This document shows positions 15,499 to 24,593 of a DNA stretch of 57,408 nucleotides, piece by piece. The notes below the pieces were generated by a model. That model did no database searches. It saw only the letters and a program-made list of their open reading frames with translations, and was not told the origin of the DNA. Position 1 is the stretch's first letter. The number at the start of each line of letters is the position of its first letter. Position numbers and translations under genes: made by a program. This stretch comes from JBBDRW01 sp040905265. Lineage in GTDB: Bacteria > Bacteroidota > Rhodothermia > Balneolales > Balneolaceae. The DNA lies in the NCBI GenBank assembly GCA_040905265.1, contig JBBDRW010000019.1, forward strand, positions 1 to 57,408, read 5' to 3'.

Positions 15499-17496
15499 TT
15501 GATGAACCTCTATAAAAACTATGTTTTAAGGGCATTATTCTTTATTGCAGGGGATGCTGTCGCCTTGATTTCGGCGGCCCTCTTCTCTTTTCTGATTCTG
15601 TCCTCATTTGCTGTCTCTTCTTATTCGTTTCCCTACCAGAACACGGCATTGATACTCTGTCTCTCGCTGATTGGCCTTGCTGTCACCAATATGTACCAGG
15701 TGAGCTGGCGCTTTACAAGCCTCCGGGAGCTGCTCATGATCATCGTAGCGCTCACCTCAGCCTCCGTCATGTTTCTGTCTATCTCCCTTGCCATCGGAGA
15801 TTACAGCAGCTATGACTTCGCATTTACCGCTCTTGTCTGGGTGAAAAGTATTCTGCTGGTCGGTGGTTTCCGCATCAGCAAGCGGATGATGCATGAGGTT
15901 CTGAATACACCCCGGTTGAAGAAGCGTGCCGTTGTCTTCGGGGCCGGCAGCGCGGGCGACCAGATTATGCGGGATGTGATGCGCCACAACCAGTGGAACC
16001 TGAATGTGGTCTCAATTTTTGATGACGATGAATCCCTGCATGGCCTCTCCCTTCACGGTGTGGAGATCAAGGGGGGCAGAAAGAAGATGTATACGTTCCT
16101 GCGCTACTCGACCATCGATGAGCTGATTATCGCCATCCCCTCCCTACCCAAAGAGGAGTTCCGGAAGGTGGTGGACCATATCTACGAGATCAACCCGAAG
16201 CTGAAGGTAAAGGTCCTCCCGTCGTTTCATACTCTTTCCGACGATCCGGTCGGCGTGAAGAATATTCGTGAAATCAGTATTGAGGACGTTCTTGGCCGCG
16301 AACCGGCCCGGATTGACATGAAGTCGATCAAGTCGAGCATCAACGGCAAAACGGTCCTGGTTACGGGTGCGGGCGGTTCCATCGGGAGTGAAATTGTCCG
16401 GCAATGTATGCACCTGATGCCGGAAAAACTGATCGCGCTGGATGTGGACGAGACGGAGCTCTTCCACCTGCTGAATGAATTTCCGAAGAACGATGGCCTG
16501 CTGGTTCCCTGTGTGGCCAATATTACTGACAAACATCGCCTGGATCAGATTTTTGAGGCACAGAAGCCGGATATCATCTTTCACGCGGCGGCCTACAAGC
16601 ACGTTCCGATGATGGAGAGCTTCCCCCAGGAGGCAATCAAGGTGAATATCGGCGGAACCCGGCTGCTGGCACGCCTTGCCTGTGAGCATGAAGTAGACAA
16701 ATTTGTACTGATCTCTACCGACAAGGCGGTGAATCCGACCAATGTGATGGGGGCGACAAAGCGGGTGGCCGAGGAGATCTGCCTCTCGTACAACGATCTC
16801 TGTATTACCCAGTTTATTGCTGTCCGGTTCGGAAACGTACTCGGCTCCAGGGGATCGGTTGTCCCGCTCTTTATTGAACAGATCAAAAACGGCGGCCCGG
16901 TTACCATTACCGATCCGGAGGTGACCCGATACTTTATGACCATTCCCGAAGCTGTACTGCTTGTGATGCAGGCCGGCTCGATGGGTGAAGGGGGTGAGGT
17001 CTATGTGCTCGATATGGGTGAACCGGTCAAGATTCTCGATATGGCTCACGAGCTGATCCGTCTTCACGGACTGGAGCCCAACAAGGATATTCCGATAGTT
17101 TTCAGCGGCCTGCGGCCTGGAGAGAAGATGTATGAAGAGCTGCTGAACGCCGAAGAGGGTGTTGACAAGACGTCCCACAAGAGGATCTACAAAGCGGTCT
17201 GCCGGAAGGAACTCAGCAACGATGAGCTGAACACCATCGTTACCCACCTGTTCCATGAGATCCGTCATGACAATCATGAGTCGATTCGATACCTGCTCCA
17301 GCAACTGGTGCCAACCTATACCTATCAGAAGGATGAAATTACCCCTGCCATTCTCCAGAACGGGAATGGGAAAGAGTCTCATTCCGGGAACGGAAAGAAA
17401 GCCCATAGTGGAAACGGCAATGGCAAATCAGTTCCCGCTGGAAAAAACGGGATCAACGGTACTCACAAAGAGCAAGAGAAAGAGCTGACGGATTAG
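15499..17496 (+). CDS. Membrane-bound nucleotide-sugar 4,6-dehydratase (WbpM/CapD-like)
   Basis: A 665-residue protein. Residues about 1-120 form four membrane helices. A first Rossmann domain has VVFGAGSAGDQIM near 147. The catalytic SDR domain has VLVTGAGGSIGSEIV near 287, HAAAYKHVPMME, and STDKAVNPTNVMGATKR, with the M-x3-K arrangement typical of this family in place of Tyr. Expected reaction is UDP-GlcNAc 4,6-dehydration to the 4-keto-6-deoxy intermediate for bacillosamine/QuiNAc-type sugars. The last ~50 residues are an extra low-complexity tail rich in Gly, Asn, Lys, Ser and His (NGNGKES, SGNGKKAHSGNGNGK), absent from typical members. Confidence 0.92.
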   Translation: MMNLYKNYVLRALFFIAGDAVALISAALFSFLILSSFAVSSYSFPYQNTALILCLSLIGLAVTNMYQVSWRFTSLRELLMIIVALTSASVMFLSISLAIGDYSSYDFAFTALVWVKSILLVGGFRISKRMMHEVLNTPRLKKRAVVFGAGSAGDQIMRDVMRHNQWNLNVVSIFDDDESLHGLSLHGVEIKGGRKKMYTFLRYSTIDELIIAIPSLPKEEFRKVVDHIYEINPKLKVKVLPSFHTLSDDPVGVKNIREISIEDVLGREPARIDMKSIKSSINGKTVLVTGAGGSIGSEIVRQCMHLMPEKLIALDVDETELFHLLNEFPKNDGLLVPCVANITDKHRLDQIFEAQKPDIIFHAAAYKHVPMMESFPQEAIKVNIGGTRLLARLACEHEVDKFVLISTDKAVNPTNVMGATKRVAEEICLSYNDLCITQFIAVRFGNVLGSRGSVVPLFIEQIKNGGPVTITDPEVTRYFMTIPEAVLLVMQAGSMGEGGEVYVLDMGEPVKILDMAHELIRLHGLEPNKDIPIVFSGLRPGEKMYEELLNAEEGVDKTSHKRIYKAVCRKELSNDELNTIVTHLFHEIRHDNHESIRYLLQQLVPTYTYQKDEITPAILQNGNGKESHSGNGKKAHSGNGNGKSVPAGKNGINGTHKEQEKELTD

Positions 17497-17505
17497 GGGA
17501 CAGAC

Positions 17506-17581
17506 AGGTGAGAGGGGACAGGTGAGAGATCTCGTTATTTAAGTAATGTGTCTTTATCCCCAATCAACTATCCCTTATCCC
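17506..17581. repeat. Two-armed heptad repeat at gene end
   Basis: AGGTGAG units at 17506-17512 and 17520-17526, separated by the related AGGGGAC, follow the stop of the 4,6-dehydratase gene. About 40 bp later come CTATCCC and TTATCCC (17568-17581). This repeats the arrangement at 15172-15218. Function unknown. Confidence 0.6.
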
Positions 17582-17696
17582 CTCTCAAAAAACCGTTTCT
17601 CAATTCACGACAGGAAGCCTATCTTTCAGGCTGTTCTTAATGGCCCACATCGCATGCCTGACACGACACTAGTCGCAACCGAAAAAGATTGTTTGA

Positions 17697-19025
17697 ATGA
17701 GTATTGACCACCTGCTTGAACGTATAAAAAACAGAGACTTTACGGTCGGGATTCTTGGATTGGGGTATGTCGGGCTCCCTCTGATGTGGACATTTCACAA
17801 AAAAGAGATGCCGGTACTCGGTTTCGATATCGATGCAACGAAGGTGGATTGCATCACGAAGGGCATCCCCTATATCAAACATCTGGACGGCGAGATGATG
17901 AAGACGCTGGCAGCGTCACCGATTTGTGATGCCACGACCGATTTCTCACGGCTTCCGGAAGCAGATGCGCTTTTGATGTGTGTACCGACTCCTCTGGATG
18001 GCCATCGTGAACCGGATATGCGGTTTGTAGAGAAGACGACCAGGACGATCAGTGAACATCTCAGGAAAGGGCAGCTCGTGATCCTGGAGTCGACGACATG
18101 GCCGGGGACGACAGAGGAGCTGATCATCCCGATCCTGGAGGAGGGGTCCGGCCTGAAGGCGGGTTCCGATTTCTATGTCGCGTACAGCCCCGAGAGGGAG
18201 GACCCCGGCAACAGGGAGTTCAACACGGCCGGGATTCCGAAGGTGGTAGGCGGCCATGGAGAGGATGCCCTGAAACTTGCCTGTGCCCTCTACGATACGG
18301 CGATTGTTCAGACGGTTCCGGTCAGCGATACCAAAACGGCGGAAGCGGTGAAACTGACGGAGAATATTTTCCGGTCGGTCAATATCGCACTGGTCAATGA
18401 GCTGAAAGTGGTCTATGAAAAGATGGGGATCGACGTTCATGAGGTACTGGATGCAGCCGGTACCAAACCGTTCGGATTCATGAAATTTACTCCCGGCCCC
18501 GGCCTGGGCGGCCACTGTATTCCGATTGACCCGTTTTATCTTACCTGGAAGGCGCGTGAGTTTGAACAGAACACCCGGTTTGTTGAACTGGCCGGGGAGA
18601 TCAATACCGGAATGCCCAGGTATGTGATCTACAGAACCCTGGAAGCGTTGAATGAACGGCAGAAATCCCTGAAAGGGAGCCGGATTCTGCTGTTGGGGCT
18701 CTCCTACAAACCGGATGTGGATGACGACCGGGAGTCTCCGACCTACAAATTGATGGACTATCTGAAGGAGATGGGGGCAGGCGTCGCCTACCATGATCCC
18801 TATGTCCCGGTCATAAAACCGTCCAGGGAGTACTCTCACTGGGCAGGAACGGAATCGGTGGAGTGGAGCCAGTCTGTGATCGGCTCCTTTGATGCCGTGA
18901 TTATCTCCACCGACCATTCGACGGTAGATTACCAGGACCTGGCGGACTGGGCCGGACTGATTATTGATTCCCGGAATGTGATGCGGGATATTGAGACCAG
19001 GCCGGGACAGGTTTGGAAGGCATAG
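17697..19025 (+). CDS. UDP-N-acetylhexosamine 6-dehydrogenase (WbpA-like)
   Basis: A 442-residue nucleotide-sugar dehydrogenase that oxidises C6 of a UDP-sugar to the uronate with 2 NAD+. The N-terminal NAD domain has GILGLGYVGLPL. The central domain has KLTENIFRSVNIALVNEL, and the catalytic Cys lies in GLGGHCIPIDPFY. The C-terminal domain has LLLGLSYKPDVDDDRESP. The sequence is closer to WbpA-type UDP-GlcNAc(A) dehydrogenases than to UDP-glucose dehydrogenases, by recollection of the family. With the epimerase encoded at 36.6 kb the substrate might instead be UDP-ManNAc. The uronate is a possible target of the amidotransferase at 7.4 kb. Confidence 0.9.
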   Translation: MSIDHLLERIKNRDFTVGILGLGYVGLPLMWTFHKKEMPVLGFDIDATKVDCITKGIPYIKHLDGEMMKTLAASPICDATTDFSRLPEADALLMCVPTPLDGHREPDMRFVEKTTRTISEHLRKGQLVILESTTWPGTTEELIIPILEEGSGLKAGSDFYVAYSPEREDPGNREFNTAGIPKVVGGHGEDALKLACALYDTAIVQTVPVSDTKTAEAVKLTENIFRSVNIALVNELKVVYEKMGIDVHEVLDAAGTKPFGFMKFTPGPGLGGHCIPIDPFYLTWKAREFEQNTRFVELAGEINTGMPRYVIYRTLEALNERQKSLKGSRILLLGLSYKPDVDDDRESPTYKLMDYLKEMGAGVAYHDPYVPVIKPSREYSHWAGTESVEWSQSVIGSFDAVIISTDHSTVDYQDLADWAGLIIDSRNVMRDIETRPGQVWKA

Positions 19026-19027
19026 GA

Positions 19028-19069
19028 TTAGAAGTTAGAATTCAGGAGTAAGGAGGCTGAAGGTGATAG
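19028..19069. repeat. Degenerate heptad array between genes
   Basis: Starting 3 bp after the 6-dehydrogenase stop, TTAGAAG and TTAGAAT are followed without gaps by TCAGGAG, TAAGGAG, GCTGAAG and GTGATAG, an unbroken seven-base frame. The units match those in the epimerase and TerC genes. Confidence 0.55.
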
Positions 19070-19127
19070 TGATTTTTTTTCAGGTTCTTTGTCCAGCGAG
19101 ACTATTTTTTAACAAGCTGTTTTTATA

Positions 19128-20315
19128 ATGCGAATTCTTGTAACGGGTGCGGCGGGATTTATCGGGTACCATCTGGTGAACCGGCTCTTGCCGGAGGGCC
19201 ATGAGGTTGTCGGACTCGATAATCTGAACAGTTATTACGATATCAACCTGAAACTGGACAGGCTTCGCCAGGCCGGGATCGAACCGGACGTGGAGTGGGG
19301 TGAATCGGAAACATCGTCTTCTGAAGAGCGCTCCGGTTTCTCCAGCCTGGTTGGTGTCGACACCGGATCGTATGGCACACTACTTCGAAGCACCATCCAC
19401 AACTCCTATCAATTCGTCCGGCTCGACCTGAATGACCGTGAACGGATCGCTTCCTTTTTTGAGGAGCAGCAGTTTGATGCTGTGATCAATCTGGCAGCCC
19501 AGGCGGGAGTGCGATACAGCCTGGAGAATCCCGCGGCCTATATCGACAGCAATATTTCCGGTTTTTTGAATATCCTGGAAGGGTGCCGGCATACGGATGT
19601 CGGGCACCTGGTTTACGCCTCCTCCAGTTCTGTGTATGGGACGAATACGGAGATGCCTTTCAAAACGACAGACCGTGTTGACAATCCGGTGAGCTTGTAT
19701 GCTGCCAGCAAGAAGTCAAATGAATTGATGGCACACACCTATTCACATCTCTTCGGCCTTCCAACTACAGGCCTCCGGTTTTTTACGGTTTACGGCCCCT
19801 GGGGGCGTCCGGATATGGCACTTTTTCTCTTTACCAAAGCGATGCTGGAGGGGAAGCCGATCGATGTCTTTAACTACGGCGAGATGGAGAGAGACTTTAC
19901 CTATGTGGGGGATATTGTGGAGGGGGTAGCAAGGCTATTGAAAAGTGCGCCGACTGCAGAATACAGGAGCCAGGAGTCAGGTGTCAGGAGTCAGGAAGGG
20001 GGTGGTTACGACGAATCGGGTGAGCAATACGATGCGGCCGATAAGGGCGTTGTTGGGATTTTGAAAGCGCCGTATCGATTGTTTAATATCGGGAATGGGA
20101 GCCCGGTGAAGCTGATGGATTTTATTTCGGAGATCGAGAAGAATCTGGGGATTGAGGCGAAGAAGAATCTGATGGAGATTCAGCCCGGTGACGTTCCTCG
20201 TACCTGGGCGGATGTGGAAGATCTTTTTGAACTGACAAGCTTCCGGCCGCAGGTAACCATCGAGGAGGGAGTGAGGAAGTTTATGGAATGGTACCGGGAT
20301 TATTATAGAATTTAG
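19128..20315 (+). CDS. NAD-dependent UDP-sugar 4-epimerase with heptad-derived insert
   Basis: A 395-residue short-chain epimerase of the UDP-glucuronate/UDP-GalNAcA 4-epimerase type. It has ILVTGAAGFIGYHLV (NAD loop), the YAASKKSNE catalytic Tyr-x3-Lys, FFTVYGPWGRPDMA and a C-terminal PGDVPRTWAD segment, all typical. It is about 50 residues longer than usual. Extra sequence near residues 63-90 is Ser-rich. Residues 279-290 (EYRSQESGVRSQE) are encoded by five back-to-back seven-base repeats at 19963-19997, read in frame. The insert lies in a loop that is variable in the family, so activity may be kept. The preceding 6-dehydrogenase suggests a UDP-uronate substrate. Confidence 0.88.
   Translation: MRILVTGAAGFIGYHLVNRLLPEGHEVVGLDNLNSYYDINLKLDRLRQAGIEPDVEWGESETSSSEERSGFSSLVGVDTGSYGTLLRSTIHNSYQFVRLDLNDRERIASFFEEQQFDAVINLAAQAGVRYSLENPAAYIDSNISGFLNILEGCRHTDVGHLVYASSSSVYGTNTEMPFKTTDRVDNPVSLYAASKKSNELMAHTYSHLFGLPTTGLRFFTVYGPWGRPDMALFLFTKAMLEGKPIDVFNYGEMERDFTYVGDIVEGVARLLKSAPTAEYRSQESGVRSQEGGGYDESGEQYDAADKGVVGILKAPYRLFNIGNGSPVKLMDFISEIEKNLGIEAKKNLMEIQPGDVPRTWADVEDLFELTSFRPQVTIEEGVRKFMEWYRDYYRI
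19963..19997 (+). repeat. Five in-frame heptad repeats inside the epimerase gene
   Basis: Units ACAGGAG, CCAGGAG, TCAGGTG, TCAGGAG and TCAGGAA follow each other without gaps. Three 7-mers make 21 nt, so a peptide period of seven residues arises (RSQESGV). Nearly the same peptide is encoded at the end of the TerC-family gene at 56.3 kb. Confidence 0.7.
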
Positions 20316-20325
20316 GAGCTAAAAA

Positions 20326-21888
20326 ATGGTTCGACTTTTACCTTCTATATTTATCTTGATCATTGCCCTTGCCCCTGCGAACGCCTTTTCCCAGTTCTCT
20401 TCAGATAAATGGGATGTGGAGCTGGGCCTCTATTCTACCCTCTCTTCGGAGCAATACCAGTCTTTCTGGCTGACGCATAACCGGTGGGGTTTGTTTGACG
20501 ATGAGAGCGCCAATCTCCTCGGCTCATACTCGCTTCGGAAACCGATGAATGTTGAAGGCCTGTTTGGCTGGGAAGCCGGCGTGAATCTGGTTGGACGCAT
20601 TTCGGACTATTCGCTTCTCTCCATTCCGGAGGGATTCCTGGAAGGCCGTTACCGTTTTCTTCATCTGCAGGCGGGCCGGTTTCGGCAAACGCATGGAGAG
20701 ACGTTCGGGGAGATTTCGTCGGGGTCGGCCGGCATGAGCCGGAACGCGACACCGGTTCCGCGAGTTACCCTTTCGATCCCCGAATTTCAGGAGATTCCTT
20801 ATACCGAGGGGTGGCTGGAGGTGAAGGGGCACATGTCGCATGGATGGTTAACAGACAGCCGGCTGGGGCTTCGGATTCCGGAGTATGAACCAATCGGGCT
20901 GGAGGGGAGCTACCTGCATGACAAGTCGTTCTATCTGCGGACCGGCGCTGATACCGGATTCAAGTTTTATCTCGGGCTGAACCATTTTGCCGAGTGGGGC
21001 GGGACCACGGATGAAGGCCGGGAGTTGCCCTCCTCGTTTCAGGACTTTTTGCGCATTTTTTCCGCCAGAGAGGGAACCGGGGATGCCCCCGGCCTGGACC
21101 AGGTGAATGCACTCGGGGCCCATACAGGCCTTTGGGACCTGGGTGTACAGTATCAGTATGAGGGGAGGGAGTTTTATCTCTACTATCAGCACCTCTTTGC
21201 CGATGAGTCGGGACAGAAGTTCCGGAATGCAAAAGACGGACTCTACGGGTTCGGGGTTTCGAATCCCCTGGGAGAATCGGTTTATTCAGATCTTCTCTCC
21301 GGTGTGGTCTGGGAGTTTCTCTATACCAAGCATCAGACGGGGCCCGGCTTGCCGGATCCCCAGGCGGGAGACAACCCGTCCTTTTGTGAAGAGGTCAATT
21401 GCGGCTACCGGTTTAACGGTCGGGATGATTACTACAACAACGACTACTACCTCTCCGGCTGGTCCTACCACTCCAGGGCGATCGGAAGCCCTCTCTTTAT
21501 GACCAGGGATCAGCTCGGCCGGATCGATCCCGATATCAATGTCTACAGCGACCGGTACTTTGTAAGTACCCGCGTAGTGGCCCACCATATCGGCCTGGAG
21601 GGAACTCTCCCTTTTGAGATTCCCTACCGGTTTCTGGCCACCTGGAATCGTCACTACGGTACCTACTGGGGGCGGAACCTCGGGAAGCCGTGGGGGAGCC
21701 TGGACCCGTCCAACGATCCGGAGGAGTATTTTTTCAACCCGCCGATGGAGCAGTGGTACCTGATGTTTGAGGCGGAGTACCGACTGCCCAGGGCAGATCA
21801 TATTTCGCTTCAGGGAGCTATCGGGCTGGATCGCGGGGATTTGTTTCAAAACACAGGCCTGATGCTCGGAATCCGCTTCCGAAAGTAA
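20326..21888 (+). CDS. Wzi-family capsule assembly outer-membrane barrel
   Basis: A 520-residue exported beta-barrel. A signal peptide (LLPSIFILIIALAPANAFSQ) is followed by WDVELGLYSTLSSEQYQSFW, characteristic of the capsule assembly protein Wzi family, then alternating aromatic/hydrophobic strands and a terminal LMLGIRFRK strand. Wzi anchors or organises exported capsule at the cell surface. The gene has a good AGGAG site that overlaps the stop region of the preceding epimerase gene, so the two are probably co-translated. It is followed by the Wza-like export gene, consistent with the outer-membrane end of the same pathway. Confidence 0.88.
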   Translation: MVRLLPSIFILIIALAPANAFSQFSSDKWDVELGLYSTLSSEQYQSFWLTHNRWGLFDDESANLLGSYSLRKPMNVEGLFGWEAGVNLVGRISDYSLLSIPEGFLEGRYRFLHLQAGRFRQTHGETFGEISSGSAGMSRNATPVPRVTLSIPEFQEIPYTEGWLEVKGHMSHGWLTDSRLGLRIPEYEPIGLEGSYLHDKSFYLRTGADTGFKFYLGLNHFAEWGGTTDEGRELPSSFQDFLRIFSAREGTGDAPGLDQVNALGAHTGLWDLGVQYQYEGREFYLYYQHLFADESGQKFRNAKDGLYGFGVSNPLGESVYSDLLSGVVWEFLYTKHQTGPGLPDPQAGDNPSFCEEVNCGYRFNGRDDYYNNDYYLSGWSYHSRAIGSPLFMTRDQLGRIDPDINVYSDRYFVSTRVVAHHIGLEGTLPFEIPYRFLATWNRHYGTYWGRNLGKPWGSLDPSNDPEEYFFNPPMEQWYLMFEAEYRLPRADHISLQGAIGLDRGDLFQNTGLMLGIRFRK

Positions 21889-22000
21889 GAAGCACTCACC
21901 TATTCCCTGTTGCTTTTGTACCTCTGAAACCGGTATTATACGTACCTTTTCCGGGACCCGTCGGAACTCGAATAAAAACATACCCCAACAACCTGATACC

Positions 22001-24532
22001 ATGCTTCAAAGACTTTACTCATTTTCACTCACTCTGCTGCTGTTGCTCCTGTTTTCTGCAACCGTATCCGGCCAGGACCTGGGCTCCATCGACTTTCAGA
22101 ATATGGAGATCGATCAACTGACGGAGCTGCAGATACGAAATCTCAGCCGTGAACTGGATAACGCTGGAATCTCGCTTCAGCAGGCCCAGCAATTGGCACA
22201 GGCTCGCGGTATGTCCCAGCTGAACTCTCAATTGTTGATCAACCGGATTCAGATGTACCGGCAGAGCGGCGCGTTTCTGGAGGATGGAGAGGGGAATCTT
22301 CGTCAGCGGCAGGAGCTGAGCCCTGAACTCAGAGAAATGAGTGATTTGTATGGTACCGATGGGACGGGGACGTTTGCAATGGAGCGGGATACTATTCCTG
22401 ATTCGCTTCGGGTGTTTGGCATGGACCTGTTTGGCGAAACCACCCGGACCTTTGAGCCATCCATGAACATCCCGACTCCGGAGGATTATGAGCTGGGCCC
22501 CGGTGATCAGCTTGTGATTAATGTCTGGGGCGCTGCACAGACGAGCTATACCCTGGTGATCAACCCGGAAGGCAATATTCAGATCAGCAATATTGGCCCG
22601 ATCCACGTCAGCGGCTTGACGATTACGGAAGCCAGCGAGATTATTATCAGCCGGCTCGCGACCATCAATTCCGGCCTCCGGCCGGACAACCCGGAGGAAG
22701 CGAATTCCTTTGCCGATGTGAGGCTGGGGGATGTGAAGAGTATCCGGGTAACCATTGCCGGGGAGGTGGATGTGCCGGGAACGTATACCGTCTCATCCCT
22801 GGCTACCGCTTTTAACGCCTTGTATGCGGCCGGCGGCCCAACACGGAATGGTTCGTTCCGTGAAGTGCAGATTATCCGAAACAATGAGGTAGCGGCCACA
22901 TTCGACCTTTATGACTTCCTGGTATTTGGGGATCAAACAGACAATATTCGTCTCAGAAACAATGACCTTATTCGTGTCGCGCCGTACAAGAATCGAGTCC
23001 ATGTGACCGGAGAGGCAAAGCGAATCGGGTTTTTTGAGATGACGGACGGGGAGACATTTGAAGATCTGGTAACGATCCTTGCCGGATTCACTGAAGCCGC
23101 CTATACCCGGAGCTTTCTGATCGAGAGGCGGACTCCAACCATGCGAAGCGTTACGACCATCCGCTATCCCGAAGAGCAAAACACCGAAATGAGGCACGGG
23201 GACAAGGTCATTGTACAACGACTGCTCGACCGGTTTGAAAACAAAGTGACGATTCAGGGCGCGGTGATGCGTCCCGGCGGATTTGAACTTCGGGATGGCA
23301 TGTCCCTCTATGACCTGATCGTTGCGGCGGACGGCCTGCGGGAAGATGCCTATATGACGCGGGGTACCATCGAGCGGGTTCGGGAGAACCGGGAACGTGA
23401 GACGATCCCTTTCAGCCCGGAAAATGTAGTTAATAATCCTGCTCTGTACGATATGGATCTTCGGAATGAAGATGCGGTTCGCATCTCCTCCCTGTTTGAT
23501 ATGCGGGAGGAGTATTCCTACCGGATCAGCGGTGCCGTTAATGAACCGGGGGAGTATCAGTTCCTGGAGAATACGAGTGTTAAGGATGCGATCTTTTTGG
23601 CGGCTGGCTTCACTGAAGAGGCGGCTGCCTACCGGATTGAAGTTGCGCGTCGGGTCACGGGCGAAGGGGAGCGGATGAAGATGGACCAGATTGCCGAGAT
23701 GCACTATTTTGAGGTGGAGGAAGATCTTCGCTTCGATCCGGAGAGTGAGGATTTTGTGTTGCGTCCTTTTGACCGGATCTATATTCGTACGAAGCCGAAC
23801 TACCAGACACAACAGACGGTGCGGATTGAGGGGGAAGTGCAGTTTCCAGGGGAATATGTTCTTGAGAACCGCAGTGCCCGGATTTCTGATTTGATCGACC
23901 AGGCCGGCGGGATCTCCGCCTACGGCTATCCGGAGGGCGCTGCACTTTCCCGAAGGCTGGATCAGGACCCAAGGCTTGACCGGCGGGATCTTCCGCCGGA
24001 AGTGCTGGCTGCCCTTGAGAGTGGAGAAGAGGTAGAGGTGCAGCAGCAGGGAAATGGAGAGATGGATGAAGATAGAGAACCTGTTACCATACCTCGAAGC
24101 CAGGTTGCGATCCGGCTTCAGGAGGTGATGGAGAACCGCTCTTCACCATTTAACCTGATTCTGCAGCCGGGGGACATCATCCGAATTCCCAAAGAGCTGG
24201 AGACCGTACGTATTGAGGGCGAGGTTCTCTACCCGGTCAGTGTCCGGTACAATTCAAGCCGCTCCTTCCGGAGTTATCTGGATGCCGCCGGTGGCCCGAC
24301 AGAGAGTGCCCACCTGCGAAGAGCCTATGTCGTCTATGCGAATGGCGAGGTAGACCGGACCAGAAGGTTTCTCTTTTTCCGGAACAATCCGAGTCTGGAG
24401 CCTGGAGCCACTATTGTAATTCCGCCAGAACCGGAGAGACGCGAACTTACCCCGCAGGAGAGGATCAGCCTTGCCTCGAGTATCGCATCGACAGCGCTTC
24501 TGATTGTAACACTGGTTGAGCGTCTGCAATAG
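22001..24532 (+). CDS. Polysaccharide export protein with six SLBB domains (Wza-like)
   Basis: An 843-residue exported protein forming or lining the outer-membrane/periplasmic polysaccharide channel. A signal peptide (SLTLLLLLLFSATVSG) precedes a Gln-rich helical region. The polysaccharide-export domain begins at YELGPGDQLVINVWG (about residue 164). Six SLBB-type repeats follow, recognisable by the recurring [V/I]-x-G-x-V/A-x-x-P/I-G block: IAGEVDVPGTY, VTGEAKRIGFF, IQGAVMRPGGF, ISGAVNEPGEY, IEGEVQFPGEY and IEGEVLYPVSV. A C-terminal hydrophobic helix (SIASTALLIVTLVERL) ends the protein. E. coli Wza is about 380 residues with fewer SLBB repeats, so this is a long-form exporter. No lipobox was seen. 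Confidence 0.9.
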   Translation: MLQRLYSFSLTLLLLLLFSATVSGQDLGSIDFQNMEIDQLTELQIRNLSRELDNAGISLQQAQQLAQARGMSQLNSQLLINRIQMYRQSGAFLEDGEGNLRQRQELSPELREMSDLYGTDGTGTFAMERDTIPDSLRVFGMDLFGETTRTFEPSMNIPTPEDYELGPGDQLVINVWGAAQTSYTLVINPEGNIQISNIGPIHVSGLTITEASEIIISRLATINSGLRPDNPEEANSFADVRLGDVKSIRVTIAGEVDVPGTYTVSSLATAFNALYAAGGPTRNGSFREVQIIRNNEVAATFDLYDFLVFGDQTDNIRLRNNDLIRVAPYKNRVHVTGEAKRIGFFEMTDGETFEDLVTILAGFTEAAYTRSFLIERRTPTMRSVTTIRYPEEQNTEMRHGDKVIVQRLLDRFENKVTIQGAVMRPGGFELRDGMSLYDLIVAADGLREDAYMTRGTIERVRENRERETIPFSPENVVNNPALYDMDLRNEDAVRISSLFDMREEYSYRISGAVNEPGEYQFLENTSVKDAIFLAAGFTEEAAAYRIEVARRVTGEGERMKMDQIAEMHYFEVEEDLRFDPESEDFVLRPFDRIYIRTKPNYQTQQTVRIEGEVQFPGEYVLENRSARISDLIDQAGGISAYGYPEGAALSRRLDQDPRLDRRDLPPEVLAALESGEEVEVQQQGNGEMDEDREPVTIPRSQVAIRLQEVMENRSSPFNLILQPGDIIRIPKELETVRIEGEVLYPVSVRYNSSRSFRSYLDAAGGPTESAHLRRAYVVYANGEVDRTRRFLFFRNNPSLEPGATIVIPPEPERRELTPQERISLASSIASTALLIVTLVERLQ

Positions 24533-24593
24533 TACATCTGACGGGATAAAGGGTGGAGGGGATGTTGCCACAGTATTTCTTCCCCCTCCCTGT

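Noticed and set aside
16144..17406. Long minus-strand frame of 420 codons opposite the 4,6-dehydratase gene
   Set aside because: It is a shadow of a GC-rich gene with clear domains on the plus strand; the translation has no recognisable motifs.
19963..19997. Repeat run considered as a CRISPR array
   Set aside because: Units are 7 bp with no spacers and lie inside a gene.
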